Position numbers and translations under genes: made by a program
Part shown: one piece after another, positions 16,439 to 25,921 of the stretch
Layout: the number at the start of each line of letters is the position of its first letter
How positions within the stretch are numbered: position 1 is the stretch's first letter
Source: Pontibacter anaerobius
Lineage (GTDB): Bacteria; Bacteroidota; Bacteroidia; Cytophagales; Hymenobacteraceae
Assembly: GCF_026241195.1 (NCBI RefSeq)
Contig: NZ_JAPFQO010000010.1
Span: 1-64,000, forward strand
Length of the DNA stretch: 64,000 nt
Direction: 5' to 3'
Notes under the pieces: model-generated
What the model was told of the DNA's origin: nothing
The model's database searches: none
Seen by the model: the letters and a program-made list of their open reading frames with translations, nothing else

Positions 16439-17638
16439 TCAGGAGGTGGCTACCGCAAACACAAAGCCCATGACAGTAAGCACCAGGCCCACCATAAAGA
16501 TAGTGTATGAGATGCGCAGGATCTTATACTTGCGGCTCAAAACCTCCCCCAGGTAATAAATATCGGTGATCATGTTGTTGTACAGCGACTTCTTATCGCG
16601 CATGATGTCGTGCATGCCACTCTGGAAATCCTCGAGGGGCAGGTTCGTGAAATTGCCAAAAAACAGGAGGTTAACCTTGCGGGTGTCCAGGCGCTGGTCT
16701 TTCTTTTTCTTGAACGTGAAACTGGTTACCTCGGGCTGCGCCGATATAATGGCAAAAACCACCGAGCCGAGCGTAGTGAGCAGCAGAATGCCGATCGGGA
16801 TAAGGAACGTGCGGTGCGTGGCATAGTCGGTGCCGATGGTGGAGGTTTTGGCGCTCAGGTAAGTGATGATCACGGAGATGATGATGGCGTTGAGGCTGAT
16901 CATCATGTTGGCCTTGTTGTCTGCGATGGCGCTCAGGTTCAGGTGCGTCCGGTAGGTATTTCGAAACATGGTTTCGATACCTCGCTTGGGCTGGGCCAGT
17001 GTTTTCTTGCTCTTTTTCTCCTCTTTTTTCTTCTTCTCGATCTCCTTGCTCAGGCGGCTGCGCTGCTCCTGTATGTTCAGGCCCAACTGGGCGGCAAACT
17101 TACGCTGCGCCTGGTTGGTATGGAAGGTAGTTGAAAGCAGGAAATCCATCTGAAACTGCTCCCACTCGCCGTCAGTAAAAAAACGGTCCCGGAAAATCTC
17201 CCACTCCACGCGCAGCAGCTCGGCCGTGGCAAAAAATGTTTCCTTGCCAATGTTAGACATGTCGGCATCCACCAACAGCTCCTGCAGCAGCGTTTCAGGC
17301 TCTTTGTTGTGCCGGGTAGCCATAATCATATCAGCAATCAGCTCGATGCGCTCCTGGGGGTATTGGTTTTCCTGCAGCCACTCGGTGGCAATGCGCACGC
17401 TCTCCTCCTCGTGCCCATCGTAGGTGCTCACGTAGCCGGTGTCATGGAACCAGGCTGCCAGTGCCAGGTCCTGCAGTTGGTCTTGGGTAAGTTTGCTGCG
17501 CTGGCCAAGGTCCTGGGCTTCAGCCACCGTTTCGAAGGTATGTTTGTAATTGTGGTAAACGAGCTTTTTAGAAAGCCTATCCTTAAAAAGTCTGAAGACG
17601 TACTCGCCGGCTTGTTTGATAAATGTCTGATCTTCCAT
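16439..17638 (-). CDS. HD phosphohydrolase fused to a PycTM (Pycsar effector-like) membrane domain
   Basis: I start at MEDQTFIKQAGEYV; 26 upstream codons are open but proline/alanine-rich. Residues 1-190 are an HD domain with the metal ligands in YHNYKHTFE (H33), AAWFHDTGY (H65-D66) and LLVDADMSN. A lysine-rich linker (about 200-225) leads to a PycTM-type module: RGIETMFRNTYRTHLNLS, then ADNKANMMISLNAIIIS in the first membrane helix, a second helix at about 285-308, LLFFGNFTNLPLEDFQ, and a last helix at the C-terminus. PycTM is the membrane-disrupting effector domain of Pycsar anti-phage systems. No pyrimidine cyclase gene lies nearby, so a defence role is unproven. Confidence 0.85.
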   Translation of the reverse strand: MEDQTFIKQAGEYVFRLFKDRLSKKLVYHNYKHTFETVAEAQDLGQRSKLTQDQLQDLALAAWFHDTGYVSTYDGHEEESVRIATEWLQENQYPQERIELIADMIMATRHNKEPETLLQELLVDADMSNIGKETFFATAELLRVEWEIFRDRFFTDGEWEQFQMDFLLSTTFHTNQAQRKFAAQLGLNIQEQRSRLSKEIEKKKKEEKKSKKTLAQPKRGIETMFRNTYRTHLNLSAIADNKANMMISLNAIIISVIITYLSAKTSTIGTDYATHRTFLIPIGILLLTTLGSVVFAIISAQPEVTSFTFKKKKDQRLDTRKVNLLFFGNFTNLPLEDFQSGMHDIMRDKKSLYNNMITDIYYLGEVLSRKYKILRISYTIFMVGLVLTVMGFVFAVATS

Positions 17639-18034
17639 AATTGGTTTCGTGGCAGCGCCGGGTGCGCAAATTGCGGTAAAGTATGGCCCGGCGGCTGAGT
17701 GCAAGCTGTGTGGCACTCCGTAATCTGCGGTTACGGTAAAAAGGCGTTTTTTGTTAGTGAAACAGGGTAACTGCGGGGGTATCAGTCAGTATACAGTAAG
17801 GTAACAACTAAAAGCGGGGCGGTCTCGTTTATGAATTCCAATTCTGCCGCTCCTGTGGCAACCACTGCGCAAGTGTGAGGCTGTGGGTGAATAAGTATAA
17901 ACGGAAACCGCAGTGCCGTACCGGCCTCACCTTTGGCAACACCCGCGTATACAGTTATACTTTGCGGGCTGCCGGCAAACCGGCATGTTCGGCAGTGTGC
18001 GCCTTACTGGCAGGTATATTAAGCTAACGATACT
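17639..18034. other. Intergenic region without a gene
   Basis: About 400 bp separate the divergent HD-PycTM and phosphoesterase genes. I see no ORF of quality, no RNA and no strong hairpin, only two copies of the AAGTATA-type motif (17892 and 17957) and presumably both promoters. Confidence 0.6.
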
Positions 18035-21000
18035 ATGATCAAGTCATTACAGCAAACACATCAACTGCTGGTGCGCTACGGCTGGTGTGTGCTGCTGAGC
18101 CTTCTTCTCTCAGCCTGTATCTCTACTGAGCCGCACTACAGCGGCGAGGCCCTTACCTGGGAGCAGGACCAGCCTGCCCCCGGCAACGATGTGCTCTATA
18201 CCGTGTTCCTGATCGGGGATGTGGGGGCGCCTAACCTGAACGGCGAACCCTCGCTGCAGCTCATGCGCAAGATGATGATGGAGACCGGCGAGAACAGCAC
18301 CACCATCTTCCTGGGAGACAACGTGTACATGAACGGCCTTCCGCCAGAGAACAAGTATGACCGTGAGGTGTCGGAGAACCGGTTAAAGGCTCAACTGGAT
18401 ATCCTGAAGGGCTACCCGGGCGAGAAGTATATGATACCCGGCAACCATGACTGGAACCACAGTGGCCGTGGCGGCCTGCAATACGTGATGCGGGAACAGC
18501 GCTATGTAAACGAGTACCTGACAGACGAGAACATCGTGGTGGGCGGTGACTTTTACGTGCCCGGCAATGGCTGCCCCGGCCCCTACGAGGTAAGGCTAAG
18601 CGATGACCTGGTGATGATCGCGCTGGACTCGGAGTGGTGGCTGCACCCCTTCGACAGGCCTTACGGCGATAACAGCAACTGCGGCTCCGCCACCGAGGGC
18701 GAAATGCTGGTAAAGTTGGAGGATATCATTGAGAAGAACAGCGGCAGCGATATTCTGGTAGTGGGCCACCACCCGCTGATGACACGCGGGGAGCACGGCG
18801 GCTTCTTCACCCTCCGGGACCACCTCTTTCCGCTCACCATGCTCCGCAAGTGGATGTACCTGCCCCTGCCCGTTATCGGTTCCATTTACCCTTTTGCCCG
18901 CAAGTATGGCGGCATTCTGCAAGACATTCCGCACCCACGCTACCAGGCATACATACAGGGCCTGCTCGATATCTTTAACAAGTATGACAACATCGTATAC
19001 GCGGCGGGCCACGAGCATGCGCTGCAGTACTTTAAGTATAACAACCTGGCGCACATTGTAAGCGGCTCCGGCTGCAAAACCGACTTCGTGAAACCTGGCG
19101 GGGCAGACTATGCGCAAAAGATAAAAGGCTTTGTGAAAACCACCTACCACGAGAACGGCGAAGTATGGGCGGAGTTCTGGGCCCCGGAAGGAGAGGGCGA
19201 GACCGGCAAGATCACATACCGTACCCTGCTCTACTCCAAGAAGCCCCGCAAAGAGCGGCAGCGGCCGCAGGACGACACCAATTACGCTGACAGCACCATC
19301 ACGCTGGCGGCTAACCCGAACTACAGAAACGGCGGCCTGCGCAGAACCCTGCTGGGCAAACACTACCGCCAGGAGTGGGCAACACCTATAGAGGTGCCGC
19401 TGCTGGACATGAAGACCGAACAGGGAGGGCTAACCCCTTACCAGAAGGGCGGCGGCAAGCAGACAGCGGCACTAAAAGTACGCACCCCGGAGGCCACTGA
19501 GTACAGCCTGCGCACCGTAGATAAAGACCCTACCATGTCGTTGCCTCCATACTTGCGCGAGACTGCTGCCCGTACCCTGTTGCAGGACCAGATCTCAGCG
19601 CAGCACCCTTATGGGGCACTTATAATACCACCCCTGTCCGACGCTGCCGGGGTGTACCACACAAACCCCCGGCTCATCTACATCCCTAACACACCTTACC
19701 TGCGCCAGTACCAGGATGAGTTTAGCAACACACTGGCTTACCTGGAGGAGGATGCCGACGAAAACCACGAGGAAACCGCCAGCCTGGGGTACGCCAAAAA
19801 CTTGGTAGGTACCGATAAGGTGCTGGAGGAACTGGAGCAGGACAACGACAACGAGGTAGACCAGCGGGAGTATGTGCGGGCGCGGCTTTTTGATATGCTC
19901 ATCGGCGACTGGGACCGCCATGAGGGGCAGTGGCGCTGGGTGGAGGAGGATAAGCCCGGCAAAGGCAAACTGTACACGCCTGTGCCCGAAGACCGTGACC
20001 AGGCCTTTTTTAAGGCTGATGGTGTGCTGCCATGGCTGGTAACGCGCAAGTGGGGCATCCGCAACATCCAGAACTTCGGCTATGATTTCCCGGATGTGGT
20101 GGGCCTGAACCTCAGCGGCATCACCCTGGACCGCACCTTTACCTCCAAAGTAACGCGGCAGGAGTGGCTGCAAATAGCCGAGGACATCCGGCAAAGTATG
20201 ACAGACGAGGTAATAGCGCGTGCGGTGCAGGAGTGGCCGGAGCCTATCCAGGCGATCTCTGCGGATGAGATTACGGCCAAGCTGCGGGCAAGGCGCGAGA
20301 AGCTGCCGCAGGCCGCCGCCCGGTACTATGACTTCCTGGCGCAGTACGTGGACATTACCGGCAGCGATAAGCATGAGCAGTTTCTCATCAACCGCCTCAA
20401 CAACCAGGAAATGCAGGTGGTAGGGTATAAAACCTCGAAAGAAGGCGAGGTGCGGGAGGAGATCTTCAACCGCACTTTCTATACAAGCGAGTCAAAGGAA
20501 GTGCGCATTTACGGCATGGATGGCAAGGACGAGTTTCTGGTGACTGGCAATGTGGATGAGAGCATCATCGTCCGGATTATAGGTGGTAACGACGAGGACA
20601 TCATCACCGACTCCTCGCATGTGGGTGGCCTGAAGAAGCACACTGTGGTATACGACACGGAGGAAGGAAACCAGTTCAACTTCGGCAGTGAGACCAAGGA
20701 TAAGACTGAGCCGGACGAGGAAATCAACCTCTATGACCGCGGCAACTACAAGCTGCCTTACATCGGGCCGCGCCTCTCGGTGGCTTACAATGTGGAGGAT
20801 GGCGTGTTTCTGGGGGCCGGGGTGCTCTGGCGTACCCAGAAGTTTCGCAAGGATCCCTATGCCTCGGAGCACCTGCTGGAGGCCAACTACGCCTTCCGCA
20901 CCAACTCCTACAATGTAAAGTATACCGGTGATGTACGAAACGTGTTAGGATACTGGAACCTGGGCCTGAACGCCCACCTGCAGGGACCGCAGTTTCAGCG

Positions 21001-21847
21001 AAACTTTTACGGACTGGGCAACGAAACCGAGCAGGCACCGGGCACCAGCGACAGCTACTATCGCGTACGCTACGAACGCCTTTCACTGGGCGCCTCCCTG
21101 TTCCGGGAGCCTTTCGCCTTCGTGAAGATCGGTATCGGGCCGACTTACGATAAGTTTAAGATCGAAACACCAGGTGGAGAGAACTTCCTGCTGGACCAGG
21201 CCCGGGCCGGGCTGCTGGAGGAGGGTACCTATGATGCCGAAGCGGGCAAGTTTGAGGTGCAGCACTACGTAGGTGCCAAAGCATTTTTTAACCTGGAGGT
21301 GCTCGGCGGCGGCAGTACCGATGCTAACCCGCGCATAGGCATGCGCTGGTATAACTCCCTTAGCTATAACCACCAGGTAGGTGGCGAGAAGCTGCATTAT
21401 ACCAACCTCAGCTCAGAATTCCGCTTTTACATCACACCTAATTTCCCGTTCAAGCTTACCTGGGCCGGCCGGTTCGGGGCGGCGCACAACTTTGGCGATT
21501 ATCGCTTTTACCAGGCCAACACCTTGGGGGGCACTGAGAACCTGCGTGGTTACCGCCGTACACGCTTTGCCGGCCGCAGTAGCGTGTTTGCCAACGGCGA
21601 GGCACGCCTGCACCTGCTCGACTACAACTTATACTTAACGCCCGGCAAGTTCGGGTTGCTGGGGCTGCTGGATGCCGGCCGGGTATACTATGACGGTGAG
21701 CCGGATGGGTCTTTCTTCGGGGGGCTGCACATGGGCTATGGCGGCGGGGTTTGGCTGGATCTGCTGAACCGCACCGTGCTGTCGCTGAGCTACTCTGTAG
21801 GGGATGATGAAAAACTGTGGATGTTAAATTACGGGTTCTTTTTCTAA
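18035..21847 (+). CDS. Metallophosphoesterase fused to an outer-membrane barrel (1270 aa)
   Basis: The N-terminus is a lipoprotein-type signal (LLSLLLSACISTEP). Residues about 55-350 are a calcineurin-like phosphoesterase with all metal motifs: FLIGDVGAPN, IFLGDNVYMN, MIPGNHDWNH, VVGHHPLMT and AAGHEHALQY. A middle region (about 480-850) contains LFDMLIGDWDRHEGQWRW and PEDRDQAFFK, reminiscent of HipA/FAM20-type kinase loops. From about 900 the sequence is a BamA/TamA-like surface-antigen barrel ending in LNYGFFF. It would cleave phosphate esters at the outer membrane. It precedes another barrel gene by 79 bp. Confidence 0.85.
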   Translation: MIKSLQQTHQLLVRYGWCVLLSLLLSACISTEPHYSGEALTWEQDQPAPGNDVLYTVFLIGDVGAPNLNGEPSLQLMRKMMMETGENSTTIFLGDNVYMNGLPPENKYDREVSENRLKAQLDILKGYPGEKYMIPGNHDWNHSGRGGLQYVMREQRYVNEYLTDENIVVGGDFYVPGNGCPGPYEVRLSDDLVMIALDSEWWLHPFDRPYGDNSNCGSATEGEMLVKLEDIIEKNSGSDILVVGHHPLMTRGEHGGFFTLRDHLFPLTMLRKWMYLPLPVIGSIYPFARKYGGILQDIPHPRYQAYIQGLLDIFNKYDNIVYAAGHEHALQYFKYNNLAHIVSGSGCKTDFVKPGGADYAQKIKGFVKTTYHENGEVWAEFWAPEGEGETGKITYRTLLYSKKPRKERQRPQDDTNYADSTITLAANPNYRNGGLRRTLLGKHYRQEWATPIEVPLLDMKTEQGGLTPYQKGGGKQTAALKVRTPEATEYSLRTVDKDPTMSLPPYLRETAARTLLQDQISAQHPYGALIIPPLSDAAGVYHTNPRLIYIPNTPYLRQYQDEFSNTLAYLEEDADENHEETASLGYAKNLVGTDKVLEELEQDNDNEVDQREYVRARLFDMLIGDWDRHEGQWRWVEEDKPGKGKLYTPVPEDRDQAFFKADGVLPWLVTRKWGIRNIQNFGYDFPDVVGLNLSGITLDRTFTSKVTRQEWLQIAEDIRQSMTDEVIARAVQEWPEPIQAISADEITAKLRARREKLPQAAARYYDFLAQYVDITGSDKHEQFLINRLNNQEMQVVGYKTSKEGEVREEIFNRTFYTSESKEVRIYGMDGKDEFLVTGNVDESIIVRIIGGNDEDIITDSSHVGGLKKHTVVYDTEEGNQFNFGSETKDKTEPDEEINLYDRGNYKLPYIGPRLSVAYNVEDGVFLGAGVLWRTQKFRKDPYASEHLLEANYAFRTNSYNVKYTGDVRNVLGYWNLGLNAHLQGPQFQRNFYGLGNETEQAPGTSDSYYRVRYERLSLGASLFREPFAFVKIGIGPTYDKFKIETPGGENFLLDQARAGLLEEGTYDAEAGKFEVQHYVGAKAFFNLEVLGGGSTDANPRIGMRWYNSLSYNHQVGGEKLHYTNLSSEFRFYITPNFPFKLTWAGRFGAAHNFGDYRFYQANTLGGTENLRGYRRTRFAGRSSVFANGEARLHLLDYNLYLTPGKFGLLGLLDAGRVYYDGEPDGSFFGGLHMGYGGGVWLDLLNRTVLSLSYSVGDDEKLWMLNYGFFF

Positions 21848-21926
21848 CACAAACCCGAATTAAAAGTATAAACCTGATAAGGGAAGGGTACCCGTTTAAA
21901 ATAGCCCCTACGTAAACTATAAAACT

Positions 21927-22964
21927 ATGAAATTCGGAAATTTACTCACCATACTACTAAGTATGGCACTCTTTGTTGCGCCCTGGCAGGTGCAGGCACA
22001 GGTGCCGGAAACAGAATTACTGGAGGAACTGGATGAATACGCCTCGCCGGGCGTGCGTGGCATGGGCAAGCCCCGGGGCGTGGTGATCAGCTATGAGCGC
22101 CTCCCCGGTTTCGACATAGAGTCGGAGTCGGATGATCCAAGGCTTGGCAACGGAGAGGGGCACATCAAGCGCCACAACAAGTTCTCGGTTCGCGCCCTGG
22201 CCCCTGTCTTAAACAAACCACAGACAAAGATTATTGTGGGTGTTAACTATGAACTGGAAGAGTTTAACTTCGAGAACCTGACCCCAGCCTCCTATGACCT
22301 CTACCGCTACCTGGAGGATAAAAACCTGAAAAGCATAGGCCTGCAGGCGGCTTACCTGCACTCGCTAAACCAGCGCAACTTCTACCTGATCCGCATCAAA
22401 GGCGAGCTTAACGGAGATTACACACGTGACGACATCAACATATCAGACTATTTTAAGGCAACTGTAGACGTGGCTTACGGATGGAAGAAAACGCCTGATT
22501 ACGCCATTGGTGTTGGCTTTCAGTGGGGCTATACTTTTGGGCGGCAAAGGGTTTACCCGGGTATCCTGTACAACCGCACCTTTAACCCGCAATGGGGGGT
22601 AGAGTCCATCTTTCCGGCTAATGCCAGGCTACGCTACAACCTGAATGAAAAGACACTGTTTTACGCCGGCTACCGCCTGGAGGGAGCCAGCTACGACATA
22701 TTTGCTGACCAGACGTCGCTTTCTCAGTTTAATGAGATAGAGTTGCGCCGCACTGATATAAAAGGTCTGCTGCGTGTGGAGCGTGAGATATACGATTTTC
22801 TGTGGTTTGCCGTAGAGGGAGGCTTCCGGCAGTACTACAGGCACCGTATTTACGATGAAGTGGGGTCTGCGGACGAGTTGATCACCAATGACCTGGCCGG
22901 GGCCGGTTATGTGGGGGTGGAGCTATACCTGGTGCCGCCCAGAAAGTTCCTGGAGAAAGACTGA
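21927..22964 (+). CDS. Outer-membrane beta-barrel protein (DUF6268-like)
   Basis: A signal peptide (about residues 1-25, ending WQVQAQ) precedes about 320 residues of alternating amphipathic strands: RGVVISYERLPGFDI, KIIVGVNYELEEFNF, YAIGVGFQWGYTFGRQ, TLFYAGYRLEGASYD, AGYVGVELYLV. This is an outer-membrane beta-barrel pattern, similar to the DUF6268 group (tentative). It follows the phosphoesterase-barrel gene and ends at a strong terminator, so the two may be co-transcribed. No substrate can be inferred. Confidence 0.75.
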   Translation: MKFGNLLTILLSMALFVAPWQVQAQVPETELLEELDEYASPGVRGMGKPRGVVISYERLPGFDIESESDDPRLGNGEGHIKRHNKFSVRALAPVLNKPQTKIIVGVNYELEEFNFENLTPASYDLYRYLEDKNLKSIGLQAAYLHSLNQRNFYLIRIKGELNGDYTRDDINISDYFKATVDVAYGWKKTPDYAIGVGFQWGYTFGRQRVYPGILYNRTFNPQWGVESIFPANARLRYNLNEKTLFYAGYRLEGASYDIFADQTSLSQFNEIELRRTDIKGLLRVEREIYDFLWFAVEGGFRQYYRHRIYDEVGSADELITNDLAGAGYVGVELYLVPPRKFLEKD

Positions 22965-22981
22965 TAACCAATTACAAGTAT

Positions 22982-23030
22982 AAAAAAGGCCGCCCCTACT
23001 ATACTTGCTGTAGCAGGGGCGGCCTTTTTC
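22982..23030. terminator. Bidirectional terminator between 21927 and ppk1
   Basis: AAAAAGGCCGCCCCT pairs perfectly with AGGGGCGGCCTTTTT, with A and T runs on both sides, so it serves both convergent genes. The loop contains ATACTT. Confidence 0.92.
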
Positions 23031-23064
23031 TGTTGTTATAAAGTATAAATGTGGCGGCGGTTAT

Positions 23065-25185
23065 CTATTTGCTCTCCTCCGGCTCACAGGCTTCCGGCAT
23101 GTCTGTTGATGCCAGTTCGCGCAGGTAAGTATAGGTGGCGTACTGGGAACGTACATTAGTCGGTGCGTCGGGCTTTAGGTAGCTGTTGTCAATGGAGCGG
23201 GTCTTGGTATCGTCCTGCAGTTGCAGGTCTATGATGTGGCGCACCTGCTCCACCAGGTCCTGCTGGTAAAGCGGAAAAGCAACCTCCACACGGCGGTTCA
23301 GGTTTCGGGTCATCCAGTCGGCGGAGGCAACGTACAGTTTCTCGTCGCCGTTGTTGTGGAAGATGTAGACCCGCGCGTGCTCCAGGTAGCGATCCACGAT
23401 GCTGCGCACCACAATATTCTCGCTAAGCCCTTTCTGGCCCGGTACCAGGCAGCAAATGCCGCGTACCAGCAGCTGTATCTTCACACCGGCCTGGCTGGCC
23501 TCGTAAAGCTTATTGATCATGCGGGAGTCTTGCAGCGCATTCATCTTCAGAATCATACTTGCGGGCAGGCCTTTCTTCGCATTTTTTATTTCCCTTTCTA
23601 TCATTTTTACAAAGCCCTGGCGCATGTTAATGGGAGCCATCAGCAGGTGCGTAAACTTCTTATCGGTCTGGTGGTCGATAAAGAAATTAAAGACCTGCTC
23701 CACATCTTTCGTCAAGCGTTTATCGGAGGTAAAGAGGGCGTGATCAGCGTATATTGCAGAGGTGGTTTCGTTGTAGTTTCCTGTGCTCAGGTAGGCATAG
23801 TTTACCAGCTTGCCCTGCTCGTTGCGGGTAATCAACCCTAGTTTGGAATGCACTTTTAAGTCGGGTATGCCAAAAATTACATTGGCGCCGGCCTTCTGCA
23901 GTTTGCCAGCCCAGTAGATGTTCGATTCCTCGTCGAAGCGCGCTTTCAGCTCAACCACTACCGTTACCAGCTTGCCGTTTTTAGCGGCCTTCACCAGCGC
24001 CTTGGCTATTTTGGATTTGTCGGCCACACGGTAGAGCGTGGCGCTCATGGCGGTTACCTTCGGGTCGCTGGCGGCCTCGTCGAACAGGCGCAGCACGTAC
24101 TCAAACGACTGGTAGGGGTAATGCACCAGGTAATCCTGCTTCTTCATGGCGGCCAGTATGCTTGGCTCCTTCTCTAGCTGCGGATGTACGAGCGTTGGCT
24201 GTGGGTTATACTTGAGTTCGGGCAGGTTAAAATCCGGGAAACCGAAAAAGTCGCGGAAGTTGTGGTACTTGCTTCCTACCACCAGCTCCTCTTCGGTTAT
24301 GCCCGTGTGCGCCATCATCATGTCCAGCAGGTCCTGCGGTGACTCAGGGTCGTAGAGCAGGCGGGCCGGGTAGCCGGTTTCACGTTTTTTCAGGCTCTTC
24401 TGGATCTTAGCCATCAAACTGCCCGACACTTCCTCCTCAATGTCCAGCTCAGCATCCCGGGATACTTTTACCGCATGAGTGGCAAAGGACTTATACTGTG
24501 GGAACAGCTTTGGCAGGCAGAAGCGTATCACATCATCTATAAACATCACATAGCGATGCTCGTTTACCGTAGGTAGCTTTACGAAACGGCTACCGTGCTT
24601 TTTGGTTGGGATTTCCATCATGGCGAAGCGCTCTGGCTTGCAGTCTTCCGCTATCGGGTCCCACATTTTTATACCCAGGTACACTGTCTGGTCACGCAGG
24701 AAGAGGTGGGTTTCGGTCTCGTCCAGGATGATGGGTAGCAGCAGCGGCTCCAGTGTTTCCTCGAAGTAGTCGTGCACCCAGGTTTCCTGCTCTGCATTCA
24801 GGTCATGCTCTGTTAGCATATGGATGTCGTGCGTGCGCAGGTCGGCCAGTATGCCATCGCGGAACACCTGCCCGAACTCCTCCTGTTGCCGGTGCACCTC
24901 CTTCAGTACCTGTTCCAGGGTTTCCTGCGGTTCCTCGTCCAGCTTGCTGCGTGTCTTGGGCTTTAGTTTTATCAGGCGTTTAAGCGTGGCTACGCGCACT
25001 TTGAAGTACTCATCCAGGTTAGACGAGAAAATGGCCATGAACTTGATGCGCTCCAGGAGGGGCACGCTTCTGTCTTTGGCCTCCTGCAGTACTCTATAAT
25101 TAAAAGCCAGCCAGCTCAGTTCCCGGTTAATGTAGGGCGGTTCTAACTTCGCTTTCGGCTTCTTGTCTTTTTCTTTTTCCATCAA
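23065..25185 (-). CDS. ppk1: Polyphosphate kinase 1
   Basis: The 706-residue protein is full length. The N-terminal block PPYINRELSWLAFNYRVLQEA and SSNLDEYFKVRVATL are signatures of the family. The autophosphorylated histidine is in LKVHSKLGLITR, and the second conserved histidine in RVYIFHNNGDEKLYVASADW, followed by RNLNRRVEVAFPL. It makes polyphosphate from ATP reversibly in the cytoplasm. It lies 42 bp after sixA on the same strand, a pairing seen in other bacteria, so the two are likely co-transcribed. Confidence 0.95.
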   Translation of the reverse strand: MMEKEKDKKPKAKLEPPYINRELSWLAFNYRVLQEAKDRSVPLLERIKFMAIFSSNLDEYFKVRVATLKRLIKLKPKTRSKLDEEPQETLEQVLKEVHRQQEEFGQVFRDGILADLRTHDIHMLTEHDLNAEQETWVHDYFEETLEPLLLPIILDETETHLFLRDQTVYLGIKMWDPIAEDCKPERFAMMEIPTKKHGSRFVKLPTVNEHRYVMFIDDVIRFCLPKLFPQYKSFATHAVKVSRDAELDIEEEVSGSLMAKIQKSLKKRETGYPARLLYDPESPQDLLDMMMAHTGITEEELVVGSKYHNFRDFFGFPDFNLPELKYNPQPTLVHPQLEKEPSILAAMKKQDYLVHYPYQSFEYVLRLFDEAASDPKVTAMSATLYRVADKSKIAKALVKAAKNGKLVTVVVELKARFDEESNIYWAGKLQKAGANVIFGIPDLKVHSKLGLITRNEQGKLVNYAYLSTGNYNETTSAIYADHALFTSDKRLTKDVEQVFNFFIDHQTDKKFTHLLMAPINMRQGFVKMIEREIKNAKKGLPASMILKMNALQDSRMINKLYEASQAGVKIQLLVRGICCLVPGQKGLSENIVVRSIVDRYLEHARVYIFHNNGDEKLYVASADWMTRNLNRRVEVAFPLYQQDLVEQVRHIIDLQLQDDTKTRSIDNSYLKPDAPTNVRSQYATYTYLRELASTDMPEACEPEESK

Positions 25186-25227
25186 TGTACTAGTATGTTT
25201 TTGCCCCGGGCAGAGGCTAAGGGTGGT

Positions 25228-25722
25228 TTATTTGTGGTTCTTTGGGAAGTCCTTGAACAGCAGGGTAGCGTTATCTTTTGAGATGTCGAACCAGCTCTCG
25301 CAGCCGAACTGCAGGGCCACCACACCTGCGGTAGGAAGGCTTCCAATCGGCTCCTGCGACAGCATGTTGGCAAACTCGGAGATGGCTTCGTTGTGGCCTA
25401 CCAGCAGCAGGCTATCTACCTCGGCGGGGGCGTGTTGCACCACCTGCAGCAGGTCTTCTTTACCTGCTCCATACACATTGGTGTCTACTACAATGTCGTC
25501 AGGGTCATAATCCAGCTCCCTGCTTACTAGGGTGGCTGTGCTAATGGCACGTACGGCCGGGCTGGAGATAACGAGCTGCACTGCCACGCCACGCGCTGCC
25601 AGTTCCTGGCCCATCAGCGGGGCATCGTGGCGCCCGCGCTTGTTCAGGGGGCGGTCGTGGTCGCTTAGTCCGTCAAATTTCCAGCTCGACTTGGCGTGCC
25701 TAAGAATATATAGCGTTTTCAT
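25228..25722 (-). CDS. sixA: Phosphohistidine phosphatase SixA-like
   Basis: A short histidine-phosphatase-superfamily protein (164 residues). The catalytic RHA motif is LYILRHAKSSWKF at the very N-terminus, DHDRPLNKRGRHDAP follows, and the second histidine is in LLLVGHNEAIS (about residue 108). SixA enzymes remove phosphate from histidine on phosphotransfer proteins. It is the first gene of the sixA-ppk1 unit, suggesting a link to phosphate or polyphosphate handling. Confidence 0.88.
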   Translation of the reverse strand: MKTLYILRHAKSSWKFDGLSDHDRPLNKRGRHDAPLMGQELAARGVAVQLVISSPAVRAISTATLVSRELDYDPDDIVVDTNVYGAGKEDLLQVVQHAPAEVDSLLLVGHNEAISEFANMLSQEPIGSLPTAGVVALQFGCESWFDISKDNATLLFKDFPKNHK

Positions 25723-25859
25723 ATAGTTTCTGTTTCTCAGGGCCTGCTATGGCCATTTGAACGGCCACAAAGGTGGCATTGCTACTTACTGTAAGTATGG
25801 GTAAATGGTTGTGCCGGGGTGGTTAAGTGTGGCACAGGCAAAGGCAGAGCACTAAAGCA

Positions 25860-25897
25860 AAACGCCCGCCGCCTGCCAAAGCAGAGGGAGGGCGTTT
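25860..25897 (-). terminator. Terminator after hflX
   Basis: AAACGCCC pairs with GGGCGTTT, with an interrupted inner stem; on the minus strand it is followed by a T-rich tract. Confidence 0.65.
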
Positions 25898-25921
25898 GTA
25901 AAAGTATAGCGAAGTATGAAT

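Noticed and set aside
16439..17638. Complete Pycsar defence operon
   Set aside because: The partner pyrimidine cyclase is absent on both sides, so only the effector-like domain can be claimed.
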